From Paraescarpia echinospica (taxonomy: Eukaryota; Annelida; Polychaeta; Sabellida; Siboglinidae), in assembly GCA_020002185.1 (NCBI GenBank), contig CM034533.1, positions 37,246,833 to 37,310,832 of the forward strand: a stretch of 64,000 nucleotides of DNA, read 5' to 3'. The notes beneath the pieces were generated by a model. It worked only from the letters and a program-made list of their open reading frames with translations. It did no database searches and was not told the origin of the DNA. Below are positions 55,805 to 64,000 of the stretch, one piece after another; the first letter of the stretch is position 1, and each line of letters starts with the position of its first letter. The translations under genes and the position numbers were made by a program.

Positions 55805-56810
55805 TGGCCAGCATTGCTCTCTATATTGGTTTCTACCTTGACGCAGAAGCTGTCCCTCTCCACTCTTGGAGTCGATGCTGGCATCATACACCAAGGGAGA
55901 CAGCGATTTCTTTCTTGAACCGTTCTGTCTTTCTGATTGCAACTGTTGCCTACGCGAAATCGTTTCTATAGCAGTTGGTGGTGGTTTGTAGGAATGACTG
56001 CCGTGGCCAACTGTGTTTGAGGATGGAGTTGTTGTTAGTAGTAATATAGGTACAAATCAAGGTACGTTGGAGTGGGTTGCAGCAAAAGCATAATTGTCCC
56101 ATGTTAAAGATACGGAAAGTAGTTCCGGTTTTACTTTTTTCCTATTTTTCACTCCGTTTCAGTACTTGTTATTGTTATAACCGTTACCATGTTTTGGAGC
56201 GGGACGTAACAAAAGCCAAATTTCTCCATGTTAAAAGATAGGGAAATAGTTCCGGTTCCTTCAGCGGCTTATCCGACCTGTGCCAATGCGCCCCAACGCG
56301 CCCTCAGTTTCAGTAGCGTTATTGTAGCGTTTACCCGTTTTTTTTCACTCCGTTTCAGTATTTTTTCAGTACTTTTCAGGTACAATAACATAATATACCG
56401 AACAGCATTTGAAGCTGCCACACACGACACTGGGACATATTTATCAATAAAATCAAGGTCTCCCTATCCCTATGTATCAATGCTATAGGCTTTACATACA
56501 ATAGTTTATTGCCTGGTTGCAAACTGGTTTAAACTGGTATTCTCTGTGCTAGTCTGAACTTGTGTAGAACCGACACCCTAACACTAACTGTAACCCTAAC
56601 CTTAGTCAAACAAGGTCTCAGTTCTTAGGCTAAGCCTCGGCTGGTCAAGTAGCACCCGTGACGCAAAATGTGTTAAAAACTTAAATTCGTGTCTCTTATG
56701 TATGCGACCTTCTCATCACCCTATTTCCGGGTACCACACAGCTTTATCACGAGTGTATGTGCATAACCTGTACTCTTTCTATATTGAAGACGGACACAGT
56801 GTAATTGTTT
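55805..56810. other. Mostly non-coding; a two-copy repeat
   Basis: Apart from the possible exon e continuation to about 55970, no gene seen. Two diverged copies of a block (about 56080-56170 and 56205-56385) share CATGTTAAA-GATA-GG-AA-TAGTTCCGGTT and TCACTCCGTTTCAGTA. Confidence 0.5.
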
Positions 56811-56929
56811 ACAGGAGCGTCGTTATTTTGACCTAATTAAATTTATTATATTATGCCCTCGGATACTATGAACCAGGTCATATGATTAGCCAATAATAAT
56901 TATCGTTACATAGTAGCCTATTGCAACGA

Positions 56930-57132
56930 CGCCGTTCAGCAGGTACCAGTCTTGCATGGACACGTCCGCGTGCAGCCGCCTCAGCAGGTACCAGTCTTGC
57001 ATGGACACGTCCGCGTGCAGCCGCTTCGGCAGGTACCAGTCTTGCATGGACACGTCCGCGTGCAGCCGCTTCGGCAGGTACCAGTCTTGCATGGACACGT
57101 CCGCGTGCAGCCGCCTCAGCAGCTCCACTTCG
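56930..57132 (-). pseudogene. Capsid-gene fragment, left arm, with in-frame 45-bp repeats
   Basis: The minus strand reads the R-L-H-A-D-V-S-M-Q-D-W-Y-L block of the Polinton major capsid protein four times in a row, then L-N-G-V. The intact Polinton at 42.6 kb has it once (R-L-H-V-D-V-F-M-Q-N-R-Y-L-L-N-G). It continues the fragment at 57660-57965 after removal of the LINE insertion. Confidence 0.75.
56940..57119. repeat. 45-bp tandem repeat, four units
   Basis: Each unit starts CAGGTACCAGTCTTGCATGG and ends CAGCCGC-TC-G. Units differ at one to three bases. 45 is divisible by three, so the reading frame is kept. Confidence 0.95.
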
Positions 57133-57655
57133 CGATTCTTGTTTTTTAACGTTAGAAACAAGGAGACAAGGAGAAAGATTGCCCGACTCACAATGTTTTT
57201 CAAGATCTCAAGTGGCCTCGTAAACATATCCATCCTAAACCTGACAGCACCAACTAGAAGATCTAGACATCACCATAGCAAGACATTCCAGGTACCATCT
57301 TCTAGAACAGACTACAGGAAATTGTCATTCTTTCCGAGGACCATTCCAATCACCATTCCAGATTGGAATGGACTTCCAGAGGCAGTAGTGTCAGCTCCCA
57401 GCCTTGGCTGCCTCAAGGTTAGGATTGCTGCCCACTTCAGTCCCCAATAAGCAAAACCAGCACTCCCCCCACTCACCCTATCCATATTTCATTATTTCCC
57501 TTCATCTGTCCAACCCCCCAGAAATTAATTTCTTCAACTGCAAACTATATTCTCTTATTGAACTCTTGTCTACCTTTTCCGATGCGCATCCCCTGCAAAT
57601 ATACCAACAATAATCTTCAAAACGTTGAAGTTGGTTGATTAATCGGAAGAAAAAG
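57133..57655 (+). mobile_element. 5-prime truncated LINE fragment in the left arm
   Basis: The + strand reads the C-terminal tail of a non-LTR reverse transcriptase: R-S-R-H-H-H, F-F-P-R-T-I-P, D-W-N-G-L-P-E-A-V-V-S-A-P-S-L, with a stop at 57448. A 3-prime UTR ends in GGAAGAAAAAGAAG. This sequence interrupts the capsid-gene fragment and is absent from the right arm. It is a different LINE family from copies A-D. Confidence 0.7.
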
Positions 57656-57659
57656 AAGA

Positions 57660-57965
57660 TGTATCGCGCCGATGCTGATAGCCTTTAGTAATTTTCTCCG
57701 ACTGTCTCCATCTTTCCGTTGGTGTCCCTTCACCATTGACCACCTTCGAACTGGGTCTTCTTGACGTCTGCGCCGTAGCTCAACAACGTTCCAATGTAGG
57801 CCCGGTACGGGTACGGGTTGGTCGAGGGGTCAAGAGGGTGCCATTCAACAACAGGTCGACTTGACTGAACAGCGAGTGCAAACAAAAAGTTGTTGACTGG
57901 CCCCACGGGACTAACATCGTTGAGGTCCGCGCCGTCTGCTTTCACATCTTTCGCTCGCAATTGCA
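57660..57965 (-). pseudogene. Capsid-gene fragment, left arm, upstream part
   Basis: The minus strand reads A-D-G-A-D-L-N-D-V-S-P-V-G-P-V-N-N-F-L, then P-S-T-N-P-Y-P-Y-R-A-Y-I-G-T-L-L-S-Y-G-A-D, matching the N-terminal third of the Polinton major capsid protein. It ends in K-G-Y-Q-H-R where the LINE fragment enters. Confidence 0.8.
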
Positions 57966-58019
57966 GTATAATGCTCGACGTATGAACACGTGAGCGTTGT
58001 ACATTCTTGCCAGCTTAAT

Positions 58020-58560
58020 GCATCACTCAGGTAAAATTCAGGAAATTCAACATGATTGACAAGTAAAATTCAACAAATTCTGCAAATGCATCAAGACAGA
58101 CTGTTCAAATTCAAGGAATTTAGCTAATTAATCAAGATAGACAGGCAAAATTCAGGAAATTCAACAAATTCAGCGAGATTGACAGGTAAAATTCAGGAAA
58201 TTAAGCAAATTAATCAAGACAAACAGGTAAAATTAATTAAATTCAGCGAATTCATCAAGACAGACAAGAAAAATTCAAGAAATTAAGCAAATTCATCAAG
58301 ATCGACAGGTAAAATTAACGTCAATCAGCACAATCATCATGTAAGACAGGTAAAATTTAGGAAATTCTGGAAATTCAGCGAGATAGACAGGTAAAATTCA
58401 GGCAATTCAGCAAATTAATCAAGATAGATAGATAAATTAATTAAATTCAGCAAATTAATCAAGACAGACAGGAAAAATTCAGGAAATTCAACAAATTCAG
58501 CAAGATAAACAGATAACATTAAGAAAATACAGCAAATTCAGCAAGATAATTGAACAAATT
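58020..58560. repeat. AT-rich satellite, left arm
   Basis: Imperfect units around AAGATAGACAGGTAAAATTC, AGGAAATTCAGCAAATT. The complement is in the right arm (about 59960-60360). Confidence 0.85.
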
Positions 58561-58563
58561 CAG

Positions 58564-58683
58564 CATTTCAGCACAGTAGACTTGTAACATTTCAGCACGG
58601 TAGACTTGTAACATTTCAGCACGGTAGACTTGTAACATTTCAGCACGGTAGACTTGTAACATTTCAGCACGGTAGACTTGTAA
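58564..58683. repeat. 24-bp tandem repeat, five units
   Basis: Units CATTTCAGCACGGTAGACTTGTAA, nearly identical. The right arm has only a single degenerate counterpart. Confidence 0.9.
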
Positions 58684-59959
58684 CATTTTCATAGTTTAGT
58701 GTGTGCCGCCACCACATTTGTTGCGTTTCAGCACGGTAGACTTGTACAACATTCTTACGTTAACGTTTAGAAGTGATACATTCTTGCCAACTTAGCACAT
58801 TATCGAGGTAACTTCGTACACAATTAGCTTACCAACACTATAGACTTGTACAACTTTCTTACTTTAACGCGTATGTGTCGTAAATGCGTGCCAGTTTAAT
58901 GGATTTTTAGCGTGTGAATGCGTGAACGTCGATAATTGTTGCCACTTTAGTACTTTACCGGTGCAGCTTCGTAAAACAATTGAGCTTACCAACATAATAG
59001 ACTTGTACAACCTTTTTAATTTAATGCGTGTGTCGTAAATTCTTGTCAGTATAGTTGATTTTTAGCGTAGGAATGCGTGAACGTCTTAAATCTTGCCATT
59101 TTAGTACATTACCGAGGTATCTTCGTAAACATTTAGCTGTCCAACACTGTAGAATTGTACAACTTTCTTACTTTAACGCGTATGTGTCCTAAATTCGTAC
59201 CAGTGTAGTGGATTTTTAACGTATGAACGCGTATGTGTCATAAATTCTTGCCACTTCAACTTTCTTACTTTAACGCTTTTGAGTCGTAAATTAGTGGTGT
59301 GGTGGTGACACAGGTCTGTGTGATAACTGTCCGCAGTGTACCACAAGAAATTCACGCTAGAGTCTTGTCTATAGAGAGGCTATTTACCAGCAGGGGAGGT
59401 TTATGCATTCGGCTCCCTTTTCTCCCCTGTGAAGGGGCTAGCTGGCGGTCATAGCTGGAAGCGAGTGCGTGAAGCGCATGCACTACAAACTTCTCACTAC
59501 ACTACGACACTACGACACTCGACACATCACACAGACCTGTGTCACCGCCACACCACTAATTTACGACACTTACGCGTTAAAGTAAGACAGTTATACAAGT
59601 CTATTGTATCGGTAAACTAAATTGTTTACGAAGTTACCTCGGTAATGTACTAAAGTGGCAAGAATGTATGACGTTCAAGCGTTCATACGCTAAAAATTCA
59701 TTGCACTGGCACGAATTTACGACACATACGCTTTAAAGTAAGACAGATGTACAAGTATATATAGTGTTGGTAAGCTAATTTGTTTACTACGTTACGTCGG
59801 TAATGCACTAAAGTGGCAAGAATATTTACGACGTTCAAGCGATCATACGCTAAAAATTCACTGCAATGGCAAGAATTTTCGACACATACGCTTTGAAGTA
59901 AGAAAGTTGTACAAGTCTACCTTGATGAAACGCTAAAATGTGGTGGCGGTACACGTTAA

Positions 59960-60360
59960 ACTATAAATATTTTATTTGTCTATCTTGGTGAATTTGCAGA
60001 TTTTCCTGAATTATATTCTATATGGATTAATTCGCTGAATTTCCTGAATTGTACTTGTCTATATTGATTAATTTGCTGAATTTCATATGTCTATCTTGAT
60101 GAATTGGCCGAATTTACTTAATTTTACCTGTCTGTATTGATGAATTTGCTGAATTTCCTTAATTTTACTGTTTATCTTCCTGAATATCCTTAATTTTACC
60201 GGTCTATCTTGCTGTGTTTGTTTAATTTGCTGAATTTTACCTCTCTATCTTGATGAATTTCCTGAATTGTACCTGTCTATCTTGGTTAATTTGCTGAATT
60301 TTTTTAATTTTACCTGTGTATGTTGTTGAATTTGCTGAATTGTCTTAATTTTTCCTCGGC
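59960..60360. repeat. AT-rich satellite, right arm
   Basis: Units such as TTGATGAATTTGCTGAATTT and CCTGAATTTTACCTGTCTAT, inverted relative to the left arm satellite. Confidence 0.85.
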
Positions 60361-60479
60361 GATTCACTAAACTGGCAAGAATTTACGATGTTCACGTGAT
60401 CATACGCTAAAATTCTAAGGCGTTAATTCGGTAATGCACTACACTGGCACGAACTTACGACACTCACGTGTTCATACGT

Positions 60480-60713
60480 TCGTGCGAGCCAAAGTGTTGA
60501 AAGCGGACGGCGCGGACCTCAACGACGTTAGTCCCGTGATAAATGGCACCCTCGTGACCCCTCGACCAATACGTACCCGTACAGGGCTTCATTGTAACGT
60601 TGTTGAGTTACGGCGCAGACGCCAAGAGCCAGTTCGAGGGTGGTGTATGGTGTATGGTGTAAGGACACCAATGGAAAGATGGACACAGTCGGGGAAAATA
60701 ACAAAAGGATATC
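60480..60713 (+). pseudogene. Capsid-gene fragment, right arm, upstream part
   Basis: The + strand reads V-R-A-K-V-L-K-A-D-G-A-D-L-N-D-V-S-P-V, then (after a deletion of the V-N-N-F-L region) N-G-T-L-V-T-P and a frame-shifted Y-P-Y-R piece. It continues to G-K-M-D-T-V, where the LTR element interrupts it. Confidence 0.8.
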
Positions 60714-60874
60714 TGTTACATCTGTTCAGGCCTCACTGTATAGACGCTAGCATATTCAGGCAGAACAGAGACGATAGTTCTACTAAACCAACTTTATTAA
60801 ACGTGGCTGCTGCGACAAGGGAGCGGCCTGTTATTCTACTTTCTGGGGAGACGTCATTAAGTAATATTGTTACA
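60714..60874 (-). repeat. LTR, left (3-prime)
   Basis: 161 bp, nearly identical to 62470-62633. Confidence 0.9.
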
Positions 60875-61329
60875 TCCCCTCCGTTTTACAAACATGTACT
60901 CAACCAAAACGTACTAACGTATTAAAGTAACCAACTCATTACGTCTATGGATCAGCATCAATGTTTCGTAGTGGTATAAATAAAATAAAGTTGCCAAAAC
61001 CTGAATGCAACATAACTGAATCACGAAATGTTCCAGCTAACACTAAACACTACATAACACACTATTTCACAACAGCAGCAACATTCCTGATGTCATGCTA
61101 AAGCCAAAATGGCATGGTCAACATGCAAATGCTCAATTATGAGAATAGCACCAGACAACATGTCATGCTCATACGAACATGACAAACATGAACATATGGA
61201 ATAGGATGGAACATCCACAAGACAACACACTTGCGTGTCTTCATCAATCATGTCTGTACTCATCAATGTTCATGTAAGTATCATCAGCTGTTCATTTAGA
61301 CACAACATAGTCCTTGTATGAACACATGG

Positions 61330-62391
61330 TTGGAGCATCCACAATTTGGAGCATCCACAACAGTTGATCCACAGTCAACCTGCATCTTCACCGACTGCTT
61401 TTCGACCAGCATGTTGCACAAAATGGGGCCATCTTGTGAGGAGAGTGCGTGCACATCGGCAGTGACTCAGCTGATATCGCCAAAGCTAGCACCGGAGCTA
61501 TCCGAGTCTAACCCATCTTGTACACTGTGAACAGTCTTAGGGCATTGCACGGAGCCTCTGAAATGGTTTCGACCCCTACATGCATCACACGTCTTGCCCC
61601 ATGCAGGGCAGAGTTCTTTCTTCATGGGGTGCGTTTTGCAGCAGAATTTGCATTTTCGCTGACTAGCAGATTTTCTTCCACCGAATGTCGACTTGGCAGT
61701 GTAGCGTCTGTATCTGGTGTCGACCCGGTTCACTGCTTCTGTTTTATTCAGAATTGTGCATTGTTCTTCAGCCTCTTGCATGCACCGGCAGATGTCTACT
61801 GCTCTGGGTAGATCAAGTTGCGATTGTGCAATGAGTTTGTTGCGAATTGTATTACTCTTTACACCGAGGATTATCCTGTCAACAATCAGCTTGTCTCGCA
61901 TACAATTGCAAAACCCACAGGTTTTTGCTAGATTTTTCAACACTGAGTAGAATTGTTCAAACGACTCGTTTTCCTGATTTCGGGTGTTAAACTTATACCT
62001 TTCAAAGAATTCTTTTACTTCGCCCAAGATATGTTCGTCAAATTTTCTGATGATTTCAGCAGGCTTGACCCGTTCTTCTTCCGTCAAATCCATACCATTG
62101 AAGACGCGTAGTGCGTCTTTCACAATACAGTGTAGAAGAAGTGCCGTCACATATCTGTCTGGCATAGTCAGTGTCGAGTCCAGACACGATTAGATAGTTT
62201 TTCCACATTTGCTTCCACAACTTCCAGTTATCGACCTGATTGGTTTCCATTTCCAATGCAGGTGGAGGCGAGCCACTGGGCAAGTTCACATAGATGTGAT
62301 TCTGAGACCGAGGGTCTTCGACATTTGGAGCAGCCACAGCAGGTGCCCCGACAGCGGCCACGGCCGTTACAGTTGAATCATCGTCAGCCAT
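61330..62391 (-). pseudogene. Gypsy-type gag with zinc knuckles, and protease start
   Basis: Starts M-A-D-D-D-S-T-V, has an Ala/Val/Pro-rich head and N-W-K-L-W-K-Q-M-W. After a frameshift near 62150 come a capsid-like helical domain (F-F-E-R-Y-K-F-N-T-R, F-E-Q-F-Y-S-V-L-K-N-L) and Cys-rich knuckles (C-K-F-C-C-K-T-H then C-P-A-W-G-K-T-C-D-A-C). Downstream K-M-Q-V-D-C-G-S-T-V looks like a protease active site (usually D-S-G-A/S). Typical of K02A2.6/Mag-type Gypsy gag. Confidence 0.8.
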
Positions 62392-62469
62392 AGTTCACTC
62401 TTTAACACAAATGTCACTTTTGACAGGACTGCCTTGCCATATTCAGTTACCTTCTCACCGACGCCACCA

Positions 62470-62633
62470 TGTTACAACATCTGTTCAGGCCTCACTGTAT
62501 AGACGCTAGCATATTCAGGCAGAACAGAGACGATAGTTCTAGTAAACCAACTTTATTAAACGTGGCTGCTGCGACAAGGGAGCGGCCTGTTATTCTACTT
62601 TCTGGGGAGACGTTATTAAGTGATATTGTTACA
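62470..62633 (-). repeat. LTR, right (5-prime)
   Basis: 164 bp; differs from the left LTR by a 3-bp indel near its start and a few substitutions, so the insertion looks young. Confidence 0.9.
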
Positions 62634-62760
62634 GTATCAGCATCGGCACGAATACAACACGACGAGTCGTGAAGTGGAGCTGCTGAAGCGGTTGCACGTG
62701 GATGTGTTCATGCAGGAATGGTACATGCGGTATGGCGTCGTTGCAATAAGCTACCATATA
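62634..62760 (+). pseudogene. Capsid-gene fragment, right arm, downstream part
   Basis: The + strand reads S-R-E-V-E-L-L-K-R-L-H-V-D-V-F-M-Q-E-W-Y, matching S-R-E-V-D-M-L-G-R-L-H-V-D-V-F-M-Q of the Polinton major capsid protein, a single copy of the block amplified in the left arm. Confidence 0.8.
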
Positions 62761-62856
62761 ACGATGATTATTATTGTCTAATCACAGAGCCTGGTCCATA
62801 GTATCCGATGGCATAATATAAGAAATTTAATTAGGTGAAAATAACGACGCTCCTGT

Positions 62857-63190
62857 TTGTGTGTGACACGGAAAATTGTGTCCTCTGTGATATTGTTACT
62901 TACTTAAATACTTCGTATTTGAAAAATTATTTATATCAAATACAGACCGTTAAATTAACTTATATAATGCAGCAAGACCTTCCAACGAGTGGATGATAGT
63001 ATGTGAAGTTAGTCACACGTTCGACTGCTAGAGGGGTTTTCATCAATGTCTAAATGTAAATACATAGAATAGGATAGTTTCAATTAAAGCAGGACGGAAA
63101 CTCGGTTGCCTCCATTTCATTTGTGCTTAAATAAACGTTTTGTATACCACATGAGTTATTTACCACTCGTACCTTCTTATACTAATTTGT
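62857..63190. other. No gene seen
   Basis: AT-rich flank between the foldback and the minisatellite. Nothing recognisable. Confidence 0.5.
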
Positions 63191-63660
63191 GTTGAAATAA
63201 AGGTGTTGCATGAATTATATACCATGCGTACCTATTTAATGACGTTGTGGGACTATATACACGTATGCAAGTTCCGAATGCCTAGACCGAACTACTACCA
63301 GTTTGACCGATTTGCCACGCGTATTTATTTAATAACCTTATTGAAGATACTACATACACGTCCGCAAGTTCCAAATGCCTCCTACTTTGATCGAATTACT
63401 ACCAGTTCGACCGGTTTATCACGCGCACATATTTAATGACGTCATTTTTTGTAACTATATACTACCGCATAAGTTCAAAATTCCTGCTACTTTGACCAAA
63501 TTACTATCAGTTCGACCGATTTACCACGAGCACTTATTTAATGACGTCATTTATGAGACTATGTACAAGCGCACAAGTTCACAAAGCACGCTAGTTTGAC
63601 CGAAATACTACCAGTTTGACCTAATAACCATGCGTACTTATTTAATGACGTCATTGATTA
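63190..63660. repeat. Minisatellite of about 103 bp with TGACGTCA
   Basis: Four to five diverged units, each with TACCACGCGTA-like start, TTATTTAATGACGTCATT, a TATATACACG-like middle, CAAGTTCCAAATGCC and TTGACCGAATTACTACCAGTTCGACC. TGACGTCA is intact in at least three units. Confidence 0.85.
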
Positions 63661-64000
63661 CCGTTTTCTTCGTTTTGAGAAAAAGTCACTTTGATGCTTC
63701 ATCTTCAAACTTTAAATAACAACTTGTAAATTAGGATGAATTATATATTTAAAACCCAAAGTTATACAGAATTGGCAAACTCTGAAATATTTGTTGCATA
63801 TGTTTTACACAAAATGTGATTTTAACTGATTTCGTTATCAAAACGCTATAAATTCATACAGCGCGCGCCGTCACTCCGCGTAGCTGCACGTGGGACATTG
63901 CGGTGCTGATTGGTTGAACATGGATATATATCACGTTTTCATAAATAAAAACACACATGGCGCTGATCGCGTTTTGAAAACAAACGCTCTTTTGTGCACG
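63661..64000. other. No gene seen
   Basis: AT-rich, then a GCGCGCGCCGTCACTCCGCG stretch near 63860 with CACGTG and GATTGGTTG nearby. It could be a promoter of something beyond the window; no coding evidence. Confidence 0.4.

Larger units (their letters stand above)
60714..62633 (-). mobile_element. Short Gypsy-type LTR element with gag only
   Basis: LTRs of 161 and 164 bp, TGTTACA to TGTTACA, with a polypurine tract (CGGAGGGGA) next to the left LTR and TGGTGGCGTCGG as candidate primer site next to the right LTR. Flanks share TATC. The left arm of the foldback shows the empty site (GGCTATCAGCATCGG in the same gene). The internal part holds gag and the start of a protease; RT, RNase H and integrase are missing, so it needs help in trans. 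Confidence 0.85.
56811..62856. mobile_element. Foldback element built around Polinton capsid-gene pieces
   Basis: A large inverted repeat. Outer ends ACAGGAGCGT (56811) and its complement (62847-62856). Inner ends at 59291-59324 and 59526-59559 match at 33 of 34 bases around a 201-bp spacer. Both arms hold, from the outside in: a unique block with GATTAG and TTGCAACGACGCC, pieces of a Polinton-type major capsid gene reading outward, an AT-rich satellite, and GTACAAGTCTA-type repeats. The left arm has a LINE fragment inserted, the right arm an LTR element. Target duplication and element family not identified. Confidence 0.75.

Noticed and set aside
56940..57119. CRISPR-like array
   Set aside because: The units are contiguous with no spacers and encode a capsid motif; the genome is eukaryotic.

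Overview
This is a 64 kb piece of an animal nuclear genome, most likely a marine invertebrate. The evidence is a host gene with spliced exons, AT-rich introns, microsatellites and many nested eukaryotic transposons, with no prokaryotic operons. The one host gene I recognise is on the + strand and resembles CACHD1, an alpha2delta-like membrane protein with VWA and Cache domains. Its exons lie at 11837-12056, 12792-12902 (repeated at 27389-27499), 53287-53333, 54096-54225 and 55518-55791. All splice phases agree, and one intron looks GC-AG. The large intron is filled with mobile elements.

Layout. 1-10 kb: a fragment of a reverse transcriptase, then two decayed CR1-like LINEs, one carrying a 232-bp LTR-like insertion. 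11.8-12.9 kb: host exons. 13.1-24.4 kb: a third CR1-like LINE cut by a Ty3/Gypsy element (Gypsy-1, minus strand). A run of exactly 1000 N lies at 25963-26962. From 26963 the sequence repeats 12366-21170 almost exactly (offset 14597): host exon, LINE and Gypsy again. In this second copy the Gypsy (Gypsy-2, 30771-51876, 5-bp target duplication) is itself interrupted in gag by a 13-kb Polinton/Maverick (36427-49422). The LINE resumes at 51877. So the nesting is Polinton in Gypsy in LINE in a host intron. The duplication beside a gap may be an assembly artefact (allelic contigs placed in tandem).

The Gypsy elements have the order gag-PR-INT-RT-RNaseH, with integrase before reverse transcriptase as in the Gmr1 group. 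A canonical -1 slippery heptamer sits at the gag/PR overlap. The Polinton is GC-rich with about 300-bp terminal inverted repeats. It encodes, left to right, a NADAR/YbiA-like protein, a packaging ATPase, two conserved small virion-type proteins, a chromodomain integrase, membrane proteins, penton-like and major capsid proteins, an adenain-type protease, and on the minus strand a protein-primed type B DNA polymerase. The NADAR and ATPase reading frames are open; most others carry frameshifts or stops.

56.8-62.9 kb: a foldback structure of about 6 kb. Both arms carry pieces of a Polinton-type major capsid gene plus AT-rich satellites. One arm is invaded by a LINE 3-prime fragment, the other by a short gag-only LTR element. 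The window ends in a minisatellite of about 103 bp whose units mostly contain TGACGTCA.
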